Source of the DNA: Candidatus Binatia bacterium
Lineage (GTDB): Bacteria; Desulfobacterota; Binatia; UBA9968; JAJDTQ01
Assembly: GCA_951813575.1 (NCBI GenBank)
Contig: OX638375.1
Span: 2,309,042-2,373,041, forward strand
Reading direction: 5' to 3'
DNA length: 64,000 nt
Shown: one piece after another, positions 1-9,732 of the stretch
Position numbering within the stretch: position 1 is the first letter of the stretch
How the letters are laid out: each line of letters begins with the position of its first letter
Notes under the pieces: model-generated
Database searches by the model: none
Told to the model about the DNA's origin: nothing
What the model saw: only the letters and a program-made list of their open reading frames with translations
Translations under genes and position numbers: made by a program

Positions 1-532
1 GGTCCGCCAGCCGGGCCATGGTGCCGTCGTCCTTCATGATCTCGCAGATCACCCCGGCGGGCCTGAGTCCCGCCAGCCGGCACAGGTCCACGGAACCTTC
101 GGTCTGACCCGTGCGCACCAGCACGCCGCCGGTCCTGGCCCGCAGCGGGAAGATGTGCCCGGGCGTGCACAGGTCCTTGGGCCCGGCGTCGTCGGCGATG
201 GCCGCGAGGATGGTCTCGGACCGGTCGGATGCGGAGATGCCCGTGGTGACGTTCTTGACCCCGTCGATGGAGACGGTGAACGCGGTGCCGAAGGGCGCCG
301 TGTTGTCCCGGACCATCATGGTGAGGCCGAGCTGATCGACCTTCTCCTCGGTCAGCGTCAGGCAGATCAGGCCCCGCCCCCAGGTGGCCATGAAGTTGAT
401 GGCCTCGGGCGTGACCAGCTCCGCGGCCATGGTGAGGTCGCCCTCGTTCTCGCGGTTCTGGTCATCCATCAGGATGACCATCTTGCCTTGCCTGATGTCT
501 TCCAGGGATTCTTCGATAGTCGCTACGGGCAT
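1..532 (-). CDS. ribB: 3,4-dihydroxy-2-butanone-4-phosphate synthase (partial; may be fused to GTP cyclohydrolase II)
   Basis: Makes the four-carbon unit of riboflavin from ribulose 5-phosphate. I translated this frame from the ATG at 530-532; 177 codons are present and the gene runs off the left edge. Family signatures are clear: [11 protein letters not shown] near residue 24 (acidic metal and substrate loop), SASDRSE in the middle, and [20 protein letters not shown], which carries the catalytic His region. The whole visible part is the RibB domain, so I cannot tell whether a RibA domain follows. An AGGAA-like ribosome binding site precedes the start. It lies 32 nt downstream of pyrF and is probably the third gene of a proS-pyrF-ribB operon. 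No FMN riboswitch fits in this gap. Confidence 0.9.
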   Translation of the reverse strand, partial: MPVATIEESLEDIRQGKMVILMDDQNRENEGDLTMAAELVTPEAINFMATWGRGLICLTLTEEKVDQLGLTMMVRDNTAPFGTAFTVSIDGVKNVTTGISASDRSETILAAIADDAGPKDLCTPGHIFPLRARTGGVLVRTGQTEGSVDLCRLAGLRPAGVICEIMKDDGTMARLAD

Positions 533-564
533 GGGTTCCTAACTTAACATTTCAATTGACAAGG

Positions 565-1286
565 TCAAAAGACCGCGGCCATCTCGGCGACCACCGAACG
601 GGCCGCCGCCGCCGGGTCGTCCGCGCCGGTGATGGGCCTGCCCACCACGATGCAGTCGATGCCGGCGCGCACCGCGTCGCCGGGGGTCATGACGCGCTTC
701 TGATCGCCGGCCTGCTGGCCCGCGGGCCGGATGCCGGGAGTCACCAGGAGAAAGGAATCGCCGCAGGCGCGCCGGATGTCCGGGACCTCCCGGGCCGAGC
801 AGACGACGCCGGCGAGCCCCGCCTCCTGTGCCATCCCGGCCAGCCTCACGACGTGGGCGGGAACGGCCCCCTGAACCCCCATGGACTCGAGGTCCGATGC
901 GTCCAGGCTGGTAAGGACCGTGACGCCCAGCACCGACGGCCTCCGCAGGCCTTCCTTCTCGCACACCTCCTCCACCGCCGCGGCGGTCTGCCGCATCATC
1001 TCCAGGCCGCCGGAGACGTGAACGTTGAACAGCTTGACTCCGAGCCGGGCGGCCTCCACGGCCGCCGCGGCCACGGTATTGGGGATATCGTGGAACTTGA
1101 GGTCGAGGAAGACCTCTCCGCCCAGATCTTGGATCATGCGGACGACGTCCGGCCCGGCGTTCACGAAGAGCTGCTTGCCGACCTTGAACATCCCCACTTC
1201 CGGCGCCAGCCGGGTCGCGAGGGTCCGCGCTCTCGCCGGGTCGGCCAGATCGAGGGCCACGATCAGGCGCTGCCTGATTTCCGACG

Positions 1287-1290
<4 letters not shown>
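565..1290 (-). CDS. pyrF: Orotidine 5'-phosphate decarboxylase
   Basis: Catalyses the last step of UMP synthesis, OMP to UMP plus CO2. The 241-residue product has the usual length of the bacterial PyrF type I family. It shows the catalytic DLKFHDIPNTV motif (the DxKxxD signature, near residues 63-73), TPGIRPAG before the phosphate-binding loop, and IVVGRPIT near the C-terminus. The reading frame is open far upstream, but the start at the ATG 1288-1290 fits the family N-terminus (MTSEIRQRLIVALDL) and forms an ATGA overlap with the proS stop codon, which indicates translational coupling. Cytoplasmic. Confidence 0.95.
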
Positions 1291-3005
<1,715 letters not shown>

Positions 3006-3012
3006 GCGATCA

Positions 3013-3041
3013 CTTATAGGAAGCGCCTCGGGGACTGTCAA
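3013..3041 (-). promoter_or_regulatory. Consensus sigma70-type promoter of proS
   Basis: On the minus strand, TTGACA (3036-3041) and TATAAG (3013-3018) are separated by exactly 17 nt. The expected transcription start falls at about 3005-3006, on or next to the proS ATG (3003-3005). Confidence 0.7.
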
Positions 3042-3076
3042 ACAGCCCCCGGACAGGGTCCGGGGGCTGTCCCTGA

Positions 3077-3276
3077 CCCCGGGTCAAAGCCCGGGGCAAG
3101 CTTGATCCGGGATCCAGGTGGGGCGGGCCGGCGGCCGGCACCCGGGATGTAATCCGAGGCACAGGAAAGCCTGGACCTCGGGTCACCCCGAACGGCTCCA
3201 CGTAACCTCCGGGCTTGACCCGGACGTCACCCCGGGCTTGACCCGGACGTCACCCCGGGCTTGACCCGGGGTCCAG
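3077..3276. repeat. Cluster of REP-like palindromes
   Basis: Several copies of the hairpin CCCGGGTCAAGCCCGGG and its reverse complement. One degenerate copy lies at about 3077-3117. Three direct copies of a 23-bp version (core GGGCTTGACCCGGA, starting at 3211, 3234 and 3257) run to 3276. The same hairpin recurs at 3367 and around 60.4-60.6 kb. This is part of a stretch of about 640 bp (3042-3680) without a gene; a proline- and histidine-rich reading frame across it is an artefact of the repeats. Confidence 0.8.
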
Positions 3277-3366
3277 AAGAGGGGCCGGAAGGGGCCAGCG
3301 AAACGGTCAAGACGACAGGCACAAGCTTGGCAACGGCACTGGAAATGGCCGGCGGCGGATAACCGT

Positions 3367-3614
3367 CTGGACCCCGGGTCAAGCCCGGGGTGACGTGGTG
3401 GAGGTGCCGGGGTGACGTGGTGGAGGTGCCGGGGTGACGTGGTGGAGGTGCCGGGGTGACGTGGTGGAGGTTTCAGGTGACGGGGTCGCGGTGCGGCGGT
3501 GACGTTGTGGAGGTCCGGGTGCGGCGGTGACATTGTGGAGGTGCCGGGGTGACATTGTGGAGGTGCGGGAAGACGTTGTAGGGGTGCGGGAGGACTTGGT
3601 GGTGGGGGTGCGGG
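3367..3614. repeat. REP-like hairpin followed by a tandem array of about 22-bp units
   Basis: A 29-bp REP-like palindrome (3367-3395, CTGGACCCCGGGTCAAGC then CCGGGGTGACG) runs directly into a tandem array. Units begin with TGACG at 3391, 3413, 3435, 3457, 3478 and 3500, so the period is mostly 22 bp with unit consensus TGACGTGGTGGAGGTGCCGG. The array degenerates through 3528, 3550, 3571 and 3592. The first unit starts inside the right end of the palindrome, so the array looks like an expansion of the hairpin's TGACG arm. It lies just downstream of the efflux operon. Confidence 0.8.
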
Positions 3615-3680
3615 ACCCGGTGGAACCGGGAGGGTCCGCGGAGGTGGGTGGGCGTTACAGGGGCGCAAATGCAGGGCTTG

Positions 3681-6600
3681 TCAGTTCCGGGATGGGGTTT
3701 CGGGGATCGGCTCGGCTGGGAGTCCCGGGGGGGTCGTGTCTCCGGAGCGGAGGAATCTCCGGGCGATCGCCTTGGCGTCGTCGAGCATGGCGTAGAGACA
3801 GGGGGTGAGGATCAGCGTCAGGACGGTGGCGAAGGACAGCCCCCAGACTACCGAGATGGCCATGGGCGAGAGGAACTTGGCCTGGCCGGTGGCGAAGAAG
3901 GCCAGCGGAACGAGGCCGCCCACGGTGGTGACGGTGGTCAGCAGGACGGGCCTCAGGCGCACGACGCCGGACTGGATGATGGAGTCGTACGCCGGCGTGC
4001 CGCTTCTTCGGCTGCGGTTGATGAAGTCCACCAGGATGAGGGAATCGTTGACCACCACTCCCGCCAGGGCGATGAAGCCCAGCAGGGACATGAAGCTCAG
4101 GTTCTCGCCCATGACGAGATGGCCGATCACGACACCGCCCAGCGCGAAGGGAATCGCGGCCATGACGATGAACGGCTGTATGAACGATTTGAACAGGGAG
4201 CCCAGGACGAAGTAGATGACGAACAAGGTGATCAGGGAGATTTGCGGCAGGGCGGCCAGGGACTCCTCCATCTCCTGCCGTTCGCCCTTGACCACCACCC
4301 GCTGCCCGGGGTAGCGCCGGCCGGCGTCGGCGAACTGCCGCTTCAAGGCGTCCGTGGCCTCCACCACGGTGGTCTTTCCCGTCTCCACCTCGGCAAAGAC
4401 GCTGAGCGTCCGCTTGCGGTCGTCCCGGTTGATCTGGCTCGGGCTGATGCCGGCGCGGATGTCGGCGACGTCACGCAGAAAGACGCGCTCGCCCGAGGGC
4501 AGCGTGAGCTTCATCCGCGACACGGTGTCGACGTGGCTGCGCTGGTCCCGGGGAAACCGGATGAAGATGGGCACATCCTCGTCTCCCCGCTGGATGCTCG
4601 AGGCTTCGACCCCCTGGAAACCCTGCTGCACCTGACGCGCGATGCCCCTCACGTCGAGACCCAGCGTGCGGCCCTCCGGCTTGAGGCTGATGCGGAGCTC
4701 CTCCTTGCCCGCGACCAGGTCATCGCGGATGTCCCGTACCCCGGGCAGGGTAGCAAGGAAGCCCTTGACCTCTTCGGTCAGGCGCCTGAGGCTTTCAAGA
4801 TCCTCGCCGATGACCCGGGCCTCGATGGCGGGGCCTCCGGGCCCGGCCTGCAGACCGAGGAACTGGAGCTTGGTGATGCCCGGAATCCGCTCCATCTTTC
4901 CCCGGAGGTCGTCGATGACCTCGGCCGTCGTCCGGCTGCGGTCGTCACGCAGCTCCAGGGTGAGCTGTCCGACGTTGCTTCCCCGTACCGCCCTGTTCAC
5001 GTCGAGGAAGGCGGCGCCGACGGTAGTGGCCAGGGACTTGAGCTCACCGGGCGGCAACCCCAGGACGATCTCTTCGGCCTGAACGAGCACGGCCTCGGTG
5101 TCCTCCAGCTTGGCGTTGGCCGAAGTCTCGACGTTCACGAAGAACTGGCTCGACTCGAACTCGCGAAAGAGCACGAAGGGCACCCGGTACTGGGCCGCCG
5201 CGGCCAGCAGCACGCTCGCCGCCACGATCACGGTCACCGCCACGTAACGCCAGCGGACCGCGAGTCCCAGGACCCTTTCATAGACCTGGCGCAGGCTGGT
5301 CAACCACAGGCGCTGGCCGCGCACGTGCAGACGGCGGACACCGGTCAGCCGCTCACGACGGCGCAGCCGGGTTAACCACAGACGCTCGCCGCGGCGCAAC
5401 TTGTTGGCATAGGCGGGCGTGATGACGTCCGAAAGATGCGAGGGCAGGATGAACAACACCTCCAGCAGCGAGAGCAGCAGGGCGAAGGTCACCACCATGG
5501 GGAGAGGCTCCAGGAAGAACCCCATGGTTCCCGGGAGCAGCAGGAACGGGACGAACGCGGCCACGGTGGTCAGCACGGTGGTGACCACCGGCCAGGCAAC
5601 TTCGTAGGTGCCCTGGAGGGCCGCCTCCTTGGGAGACATGCCCTGCTCGACGTAGCGGTACACGTTTTCGGTAACGATGACCGCGTCGTCCACCAGAAGG
5701 CCGAGCACCAGGATCAGGCCGAAGGCGGAGATCATGTTGAGGCTCACGCCGAAGACCGCCATCAGGACCAGACAACCGAGCACCGCGAAGGGTATGCCGA
5801 GGGAGGTCATCAGGGCAATCCGTCCGCGGACGAAGATGCAGAGCGTCGCCAGCACGATGGCGAGGCCGATGGCGCCGCTCTCGCCCAGGGTGCCCAAACG
5901 GTTCCGGATGAACACCGAGAAGTCATTGAAGACCCCGACGGAAACGGTCCCGGGCAAGATCTTGCGGATTTCCGCCACGGCGTCGCGGACGCCTTCCGCG
6001 ACGCTGATGGTATCGCCGCTCCGCTCCTTGATGACCACGAGGTTGATGGACGGCTTCCCGTCGAAACGCGCCAGGAACGTCGGGTCCTCGAAGGACTCCC
6101 GCACCCCGGCGACGTCCCCCACCGTGAGGGCGTGTCCGGTGTCGGTGGAACGAAGGATCATGCGCTCCACGTCGGCCACGCCTCCGGCCACCCCCAGGGT
6201 CCGCACCAGCACCTCGCCCCGGGCGGTCTTCAGCGCGCCGCCGGGCACATTGCGGTTCTGATTGTTCACGGCGGCGCGGATCTCGTCCAGGCTCAGCCGG
6301 TACTGGTCCAGCCGTTCCGGATCGATCTCGATGAGTATCCGGCTCTCGCGGATGCCGAAGACCGACACGGTGGCGACGCCATCGACGCGCCGGAGCTGGT
6401 CCCGGACATCCTTGCCGATCTCCCGCAGCTCCTGTTCGGGTATGTCGCCGCTCAATGCCACGGTGATCACCGGGATGGTGGACAGGACCTCGCTAACCCG
6501 GGGGTCTTCGGCCTCCTCCGGCAGTCCGGCGACCCGGTCCAGGGCCGCGCGCACGTCCCCGAGAGCACGGCTCATCTCGGTGTCCGACTGCATCTGCAGG

Positions 6601-6878
6601 CGGATTTCGGATTGGCCCTCGCGAGAGGTGGAGAGCATCTCGTTGACGCCGTCCACGTTGCGGACCTGCTCCTCGATTCTGGCGGTGATGAGCTCTTCCA
6701 CCTCCTCGGGCGAGGCGCCCGCGTAGGTCGTATCGATACGGACCACTTGGCGGGAAAAGTCGGGGAACAGCTCTCGTTTGAGCCGGACAAAGGACACCAC
6801 GCCGGCGGTGACGATCAGGAGCACCAGCAGGTTGACGACGACGGGGTTCCCGATGGAGAACTGGATCAGCTTCTTCAT
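3681..6878 (-). CDS. RND-family efflux transporter, inner-membrane subunit (AcrB/HAE1-like)
   Basis: Proton-driven inner-membrane pump subunit. The 1065-aa product has the RND plan: an N-terminal membrane helix (residues 12-30), a large periplasmic loop, a transmembrane block, a second loop and a second block. The essential acidic pair is present in TM4 (GLLVDDAVIVTENVYR, Asp397 and Asp398, equivalent to AcrB Asp407/408). It starts with an ATGA overlap on the upstream fusion-protein gene. Between the two halves, near residues 495-540, a 24-residue segment with RG(E/Q)RLWLT is duplicated in frame (72-bp period, 5289-5393). Substrates cannot be read from the sequence; hydrophobic or amphiphilic drugs are typical. 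No outer-membrane TolC-like partner is in the window. Confidence 0.93.
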   Translation of the reverse strand: MKKLIQFSIGNPVVVNLLVLLIVTAGVVSFVRLKRELFPDFSRQVVRIDTTYAGASPEEVEELITARIEEQVRNVDGVNEMLSTSREGQSEIRLQMQSDTEMSRALGDVRAALDRVAGLPEEAEDPRVSEVLSTIPVITVALSGDIPEQELREIGKDVRDQLRRVDGVATVSVFGIRESRILIEIDPERLDQYRLSLDEIRAAVNNQNRNVPGGALKTARGEVLVRTLGVAGGVADVERMILRSTDTGHALTVGDVAGVRESFEDPTFLARFDGKPSINLVVIKERSGDTISVAEGVRDAVAEIRKILPGTVSVGVFNDFSVFIRNRLGTLGESGAIGLAIVLATLCIFVRGRIALMTSLGIPFAVLGCLVLMAVFGVSLNMISAFGLILVLGLLVDDAVIVTENVYRYVEQGMSPKEAALQGTYEVAWPVVTTVLTTVAAFVPFLLLPGTMGFFLEPLPMVVTFALLLSLLEVLFILPSHLSDVITPAYANKLRRGERLWLTRLRRRERLTGVRRLHVRGQRLWLTSLRQVYERVLGLAVRWRYVAVTVIVAASVLLAAAAQYRVPFVLFREFESSQFFVNVETSANAKLEDTEAVLVQAEEIVLGLPPGELKSLATTVGAAFLDVNRAVRGSNVGQLTLELRDDRSRTTAEVIDDLRGKMERIPGITKLQFLGLQAGPGGPAIEARVIGEDLESLRRLTEEVKGFLATLPGVRDIRDDLVAGKEELRISLKPEGRTLGLDVRGIARQVQQGFQGVEASSIQRGDEDVPIFIRFPRDQRSHVDTVSRMKLTLPSGERVFLRDVADIRAGISPSQINRDDRKRTLSVFAEVETGKTTVVEATDALKRQFADAGRRYPGQRVVVKGERQEMEESLAALPQISLITLFVIYFVLGSLFKSFIQPFIVMAAIPFALGGVVIGHLVMGENLSFMSLLGFIALAGVVVNDSLILVDFINRSRRSGTPAYDSIIQSGVVRLRPVLLTTVTTVGGLVPLAFFATGQAKFLSPMAISVVWGLSFATVLTLILTPCLYAMLDDAKAIARRFLRSGDTTPPGLPAEPIPETPSRN

Positions 6879-8128
6879 GGGGACAGATCCCGGCGCGTGA
6901 CCACGCGGATGCGGGCGCCGTCCAGCAGCAGGCGCTGTCCGGCGGTCACGAGGAGGTCACCGGGTTCAAGACCCGCGGCGATCATGTAACGCGCCCCGAA
7001 CCGCCGGGCGATGCGCACCTCACGGCGGGCCGCCACACCCCGCTCGGGGTCCGCCACGAAGACCGCGGGCTTGCCGTCCTGGAAGATGACGCTTTCCCGC
7101 GGGACCAGAATGGCCCCGGGATAGTCGCGGACCGGGATGACGGCCCGCGCGAACATCCCGGGAAGGAGCTTGCGGCCGGGGGCGTTGGACATGAAGATCT
7201 CGACCGGAAACGAACGGGTTTCCTGGTCCGCCCGCGGGCCGATGTTGGCAACCCTTCCGGCAAACTCCTCCTCCAACCCGCGCACCCGGATCGTGGCCGC
7301 GATCCGCGAGCCGAGCCGGTGGATGTCGGCGGCCGGAATGCGCACGTCGAGCTTCACCGTCCCGATGTCGGACAACTGGAAGAGCACCTGCCCCGGAGCG
7401 ACACGCTCGCCCAGGGTCACGTTCTTGCGCGCGATGACGCCGGCGAAGGGCGCGCGGATCTCGGTATCGGCCAGGGTTTCCCGCGCCTGCTCCAGTTGAA
7501 CATCGGCCAGGGCGAGGTCCGCCTCGGCGATGGCGCGCAGCGCCTGCGTCTCCCGCTCTCCGCTCCGGGCCGACTCGAGCTCTTCCTCGATCCGCCGCCA
7601 AGCCAGCTCCTGCCGCTCCGCCTCCTGGCTGGAGACCAGCCCCTTCTTCAGAAGCTTCTTGAGCCGCTCGTGTTCGGCCCGCGCCAGCCGGAGCTGCTCG
7701 CCGTTGAGCCGCACCAGCTTGCGCTGCCTCTCGATGTCCACCGCGGCCTTGCGGACCCTCGCCCTTGCGCTGGCCACCTGCGCAGCCGCCTTCCGCACGG
7801 CGATCTCGAAGTCCTTGGAGTCCACCCGTGCCAGCAGATCGCCCTTCCCGACCACGCTGCCCAGGCCGATCTCCGACGGTATCCCGACGATACGGCCGCT
7901 TATCTCCGCGCTGACGGGACCTTCCCGCACGGCGGCGACGGTTCCCAAGGCCTCGATCCGGTGCACGAAATCCGCCGCGACCACCGGGGCCACCTCCACC
8001 GGCACGGGCACGGCCGCCGGCTCGACCCGGGGCGTCTCCTCGACATCGCTGATGACGTACACGCCCACCGCGGTGACGGCGCTTACCAGGAGGATGAGCA
8101 CTATCGACAGGGCGATGCGGATCTTCAT
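6875..8128 (-). CDS. RND efflux periplasmic adaptor (membrane fusion protein)
   Basis: Links the RND pump to an outer-membrane channel. The 417-aa product has an N-terminal membrane anchor (residues 5-26), a lipoyl-like half motif (ISGRIVGIPSEIGLGSVVGKG), a long heptad-rich helical hairpin (about residues 105-215, rich in Ala, Arg, Glu and Leu), the second lipoyl half (IRAPFAGVIARKNVTLGERV) and a beta-barrel domain. It overlaps tetR upstream and the RND gene downstream by ATGA (4 nt each), so tetR-MFP-RND form one coupled operon. Confidence 0.92.
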   Translation of the reverse strand: MKIRIALSIVLILLVSAVTAVGVYVISDVEETPRVEPAAVPVPVEVAPVVAADFVHRIEALGTVAAVREGPVSAEISGRIVGIPSEIGLGSVVGKGDLLARVDSKDFEIAVRKAAAQVASARARVRKAAVDIERQRKLVRLNGEQLRLARAEHERLKKLLKKGLVSSQEAERQELAWRRIEEELESARSGERETQALRAIAEADLALADVQLEQARETLADTEIRAPFAGVIARKNVTLGERVAPGQVLFQLSDIGTVKLDVRIPAADIHRLGSRIAATIRVRGLEEEFAGRVANIGPRADQETRSFPVEIFMSNAPGRKLLPGMFARAVIPVRDYPGAILVPRESVIFQDGKPAVFVADPERGVAARREVRIARRFGARYMIAAGLEPGDLLVTAGQRLLLDGARIRVVTRRDLSP

Positions 8129-8724
8129 TCCAGGCTCCTCATCACCGCCCGCGTGAGGGCTTCCGCCATCTCGTCGAGGTCGAAGGCCTCCTCGTCGTAC
8201 AGCCAGTGCAGCGCCAGGCCGTCGACGGAAGCGAGGATGTGCTCGGCGGCGAGCCTGGGGTGGTCGCAGTGGAAGAAGCCCCCGGCGACACCCGCCTCCA
8301 CCACCCGGACCAGGTCGTCGATGGAGGTTTGGTACGCGTCCCGCAACTGCATCCGCAGGAGACTCTGCTGTTCGGCCCGGCCCGCCTCGGCCCAGACGTC
8401 ACAGAAGACGTAGAAGAAGGGCTCCCATTCGCGGAAACTGGCGAGGGCGGCGGCCAGGAAGCCTGCGATGATCCGGGGAGGCTCCTCGATGCCCTTCAGC
8501 TTCTCCGTGTAATAGTCCTTGAGCTTCGCCAGCATGTAGTCGTGCAGCGCCTGGAGGAGCTGGTGCTTGCTCTCGAAGTACTCGTAGATGGTTCCCTTGC
8601 CGATCCCGGCGGCAGCCGCGACTTCCTCCATCCTGGAACGATGAAACCCCTTGCGCGCGAAGACGGTCATGGCCGCTTCGAGAATCTCCGAACGCTTGCG
8701 TTCCTTGTCGACTACGATAGGCAT
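8125..8724 (-). CDS. TetR-family transcriptional regulator of the efflux operon
   Basis: 199 aa with an N-terminal TetR helix-turn-helix: IL-EAAMTVFARKGFHRSRMEEVAAAAGIGKGTIYEYFESK (residues about 14-53), followed by an all-helical ligand-binding domain with no specific resemblance I can name. It is the first gene of the operon and overlaps the adaptor gene by 4 nt. Two palindromic operators lie 11-63 bp upstream of its start, so autorepression and control of the pump are likely (inference). Confidence 0.9.
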   Translation of the reverse strand: MPIVVDKERKRSEILEAAMTVFARKGFHRSRMEEVAAAAGIGKGTIYEYFESKHQLLQALHDYMLAKLKDYYTEKLKGIEEPPRIIAGFLAAALASFREWEPFFYVFCDVWAEAGRAEQQSLLRMQLRDAYQTSIDDLVRVVEAGVAGGFFHCDHPRLAAEHILASVDGLALHWLYDEEAFDLDEMAEALTRAVMRSLE

Positions 8725-8734
8725 CCCTTTTTCC

Positions 8735-8787
8735 CTGACCGGTCAGCCGGTCAATACCAGACTACGCTTGACCGGCCAGCCGGTCAA
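8735..8787 (-). promoter_or_regulatory. Two TetR-type operators over the efflux operon promoter
   Basis: TTGACCGGC-CA-GCCGGTCAA (8768-8787) is a perfect 20-bp inverted repeat. A second imperfect copy, TGACCGGTCAGCCGGTCAA, occupies 8736-8754; the centres are 33 bp apart (about three helical turns). A possible -35 (TTGACC, 8782-8787) lies in the distal operator, with TAGTCT (8759-8764) 17 nt downstream. An alternative -35 TTGACA is at 8815-8820 with TATGGA at 8794-8799 (15-nt spacer). Confidence 0.7.
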
Positions 8788-8834
8788 GCAAAATCCATAG
8801 CAACAATTCCTTCATGTCAACGGACATTCCGCAG

Positions 8835-9686
8835 TCATCCGTGTTTGCCGGCGTCCGCTTCGGGAGACTTCCGATCCCCTTCCGGGATGATCAGGAGGCG
8901 GCGGTAGGCGCCCTGTCCGAGGCTCTCGGTGGTAAGCCAGGGATCGTCCTTCAGGGCCATATGAACAATGCGCCGGTCGCGGGCGCTGAGGGCGTCGATC
9001 TCCTGGGACTTGCGGCTGCGTTTGGCCTTCTCGCCCAGCCGTAGTGCCATGTCTTCGAGGGATCTCACACGCCGGCCGCGGTAGTCTTCCACGTCGACCA
9101 CGGGCTGAGGACCGTCCGGCCCGACCTTCTCGGCCACGATCCGGGCGACGATGTGCTGGAGGGCCTCCAAGGTCTGACCCCTGCGGCCGATGAGAAGGGC
9201 GCTGCTGTCTCCCTCGATGTCGAGGATGAATTCCGAAGGGCCGGTGCCGGGCTTGACCGCCACCTTCGCCGTAACACCCATGAGCCGGAGTATCTCCTCG
9301 AGAACCTCGACACCGACCTTCCGGGTCTCCTCGGAGCGCTCGGCCGTGTACGCCGGCTCCTCGGAAACCTCGCGGTCATGGGCCTCATCGTCCTCGGGCT
9401 CACCGTCGTGGGACTCGCCGACGACGGCCTCGGCTTCCTCCGAAACCGCTTCGGCCGGCTCGTCCGGCGCGGACCCGCCGGTCCCGCCGGCCCCGGGTTC
9501 TTCCTCGTCCACTGCCTCGCGGATGGTGGCCCGCACGCGCGCGTTCTGGCGGCCGAAGCCCAGCACGCCGATCTTCTCCTCCGCGAGTATGTCCAGGGAT
9601 ACCTTGTCCCGCTCGACGCCCAGCAGGCTCAACGCCTTGGCGATGGCGTCGTCAAGAGTTTCTCCTTCCATTTCGACTTGCTTCAT
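8835..9686 (-). CDS. khpB: RNA-binding protein KhpB (Jag/EloR; Jag-N, KH and R3H domains)
   Basis: 283 aa. An N-terminal Jag-N domain (MKQVEMEGETLDDAIAKAL to about residue 55), an acidic low-complexity linker (about 60-125), a KH domain with the GRRGQTLEALQ motif, and an R3H domain with ARDRRIVHMALKDDP. The start at 9684-9686 is chosen because GGAGAGG lies 6 nt upstream; a longer frame adds ten residues without homology. In many bacteria KhpB acts with KhpA as an RNA chaperone affecting cell elongation or division. It follows yidC by 46 nt, which is the usual order near the origin. Confidence 0.9.
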   Translation of the reverse strand: MKQVEMEGETLDDAIAKALSLLGVERDKVSLDILAEEKIGVLGFGRQNARVRATIREAVDEEEPGAGGTGGSAPDEPAEAVSEEAEAVVGESHDGEPEDDEAHDREVSEEPAYTAERSEETRKVGVEVLEEILRLMGVTAKVAVKPGTGPSEFILDIEGDSSALLIGRRGQTLEALQHIVARIVAEKVGPDGPQPVVDVEDYRGRRVRSLEDMALRLGEKAKRSRKSQEIDALSARDRRIVHMALKDDPWLTTESLGQGAYRRLLIIPEGDRKSPEADAGKHG

Positions 9687-9732
9687 CACGCACCTCTCCT
9701 CCACGGGTCGCGACATGTCCCGGCGCGGGCCG

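Noticed and set aside
3391..3614. CRISPR array
   Set aside because: Units of about 22 bp follow each other without unique spacers and no cas genes are nearby; the same applies to 60438-60605.
3183..3668. A proline-, histidine- and threonine-rich reading frame on the minus strand
   Set aside because: It is a translation of the REP-like and 22-bp repeats and has no gene-like start or context.
3648..6989. Long plus-strand reading frames opposite the RND pump and adaptor genes
   Set aside because: These are antisense shadows caused by high GC; the minus-strand products have full family signatures. The same holds for the plus-strand frames opposite gyrA, gyrB, proS, aroC and atpD.
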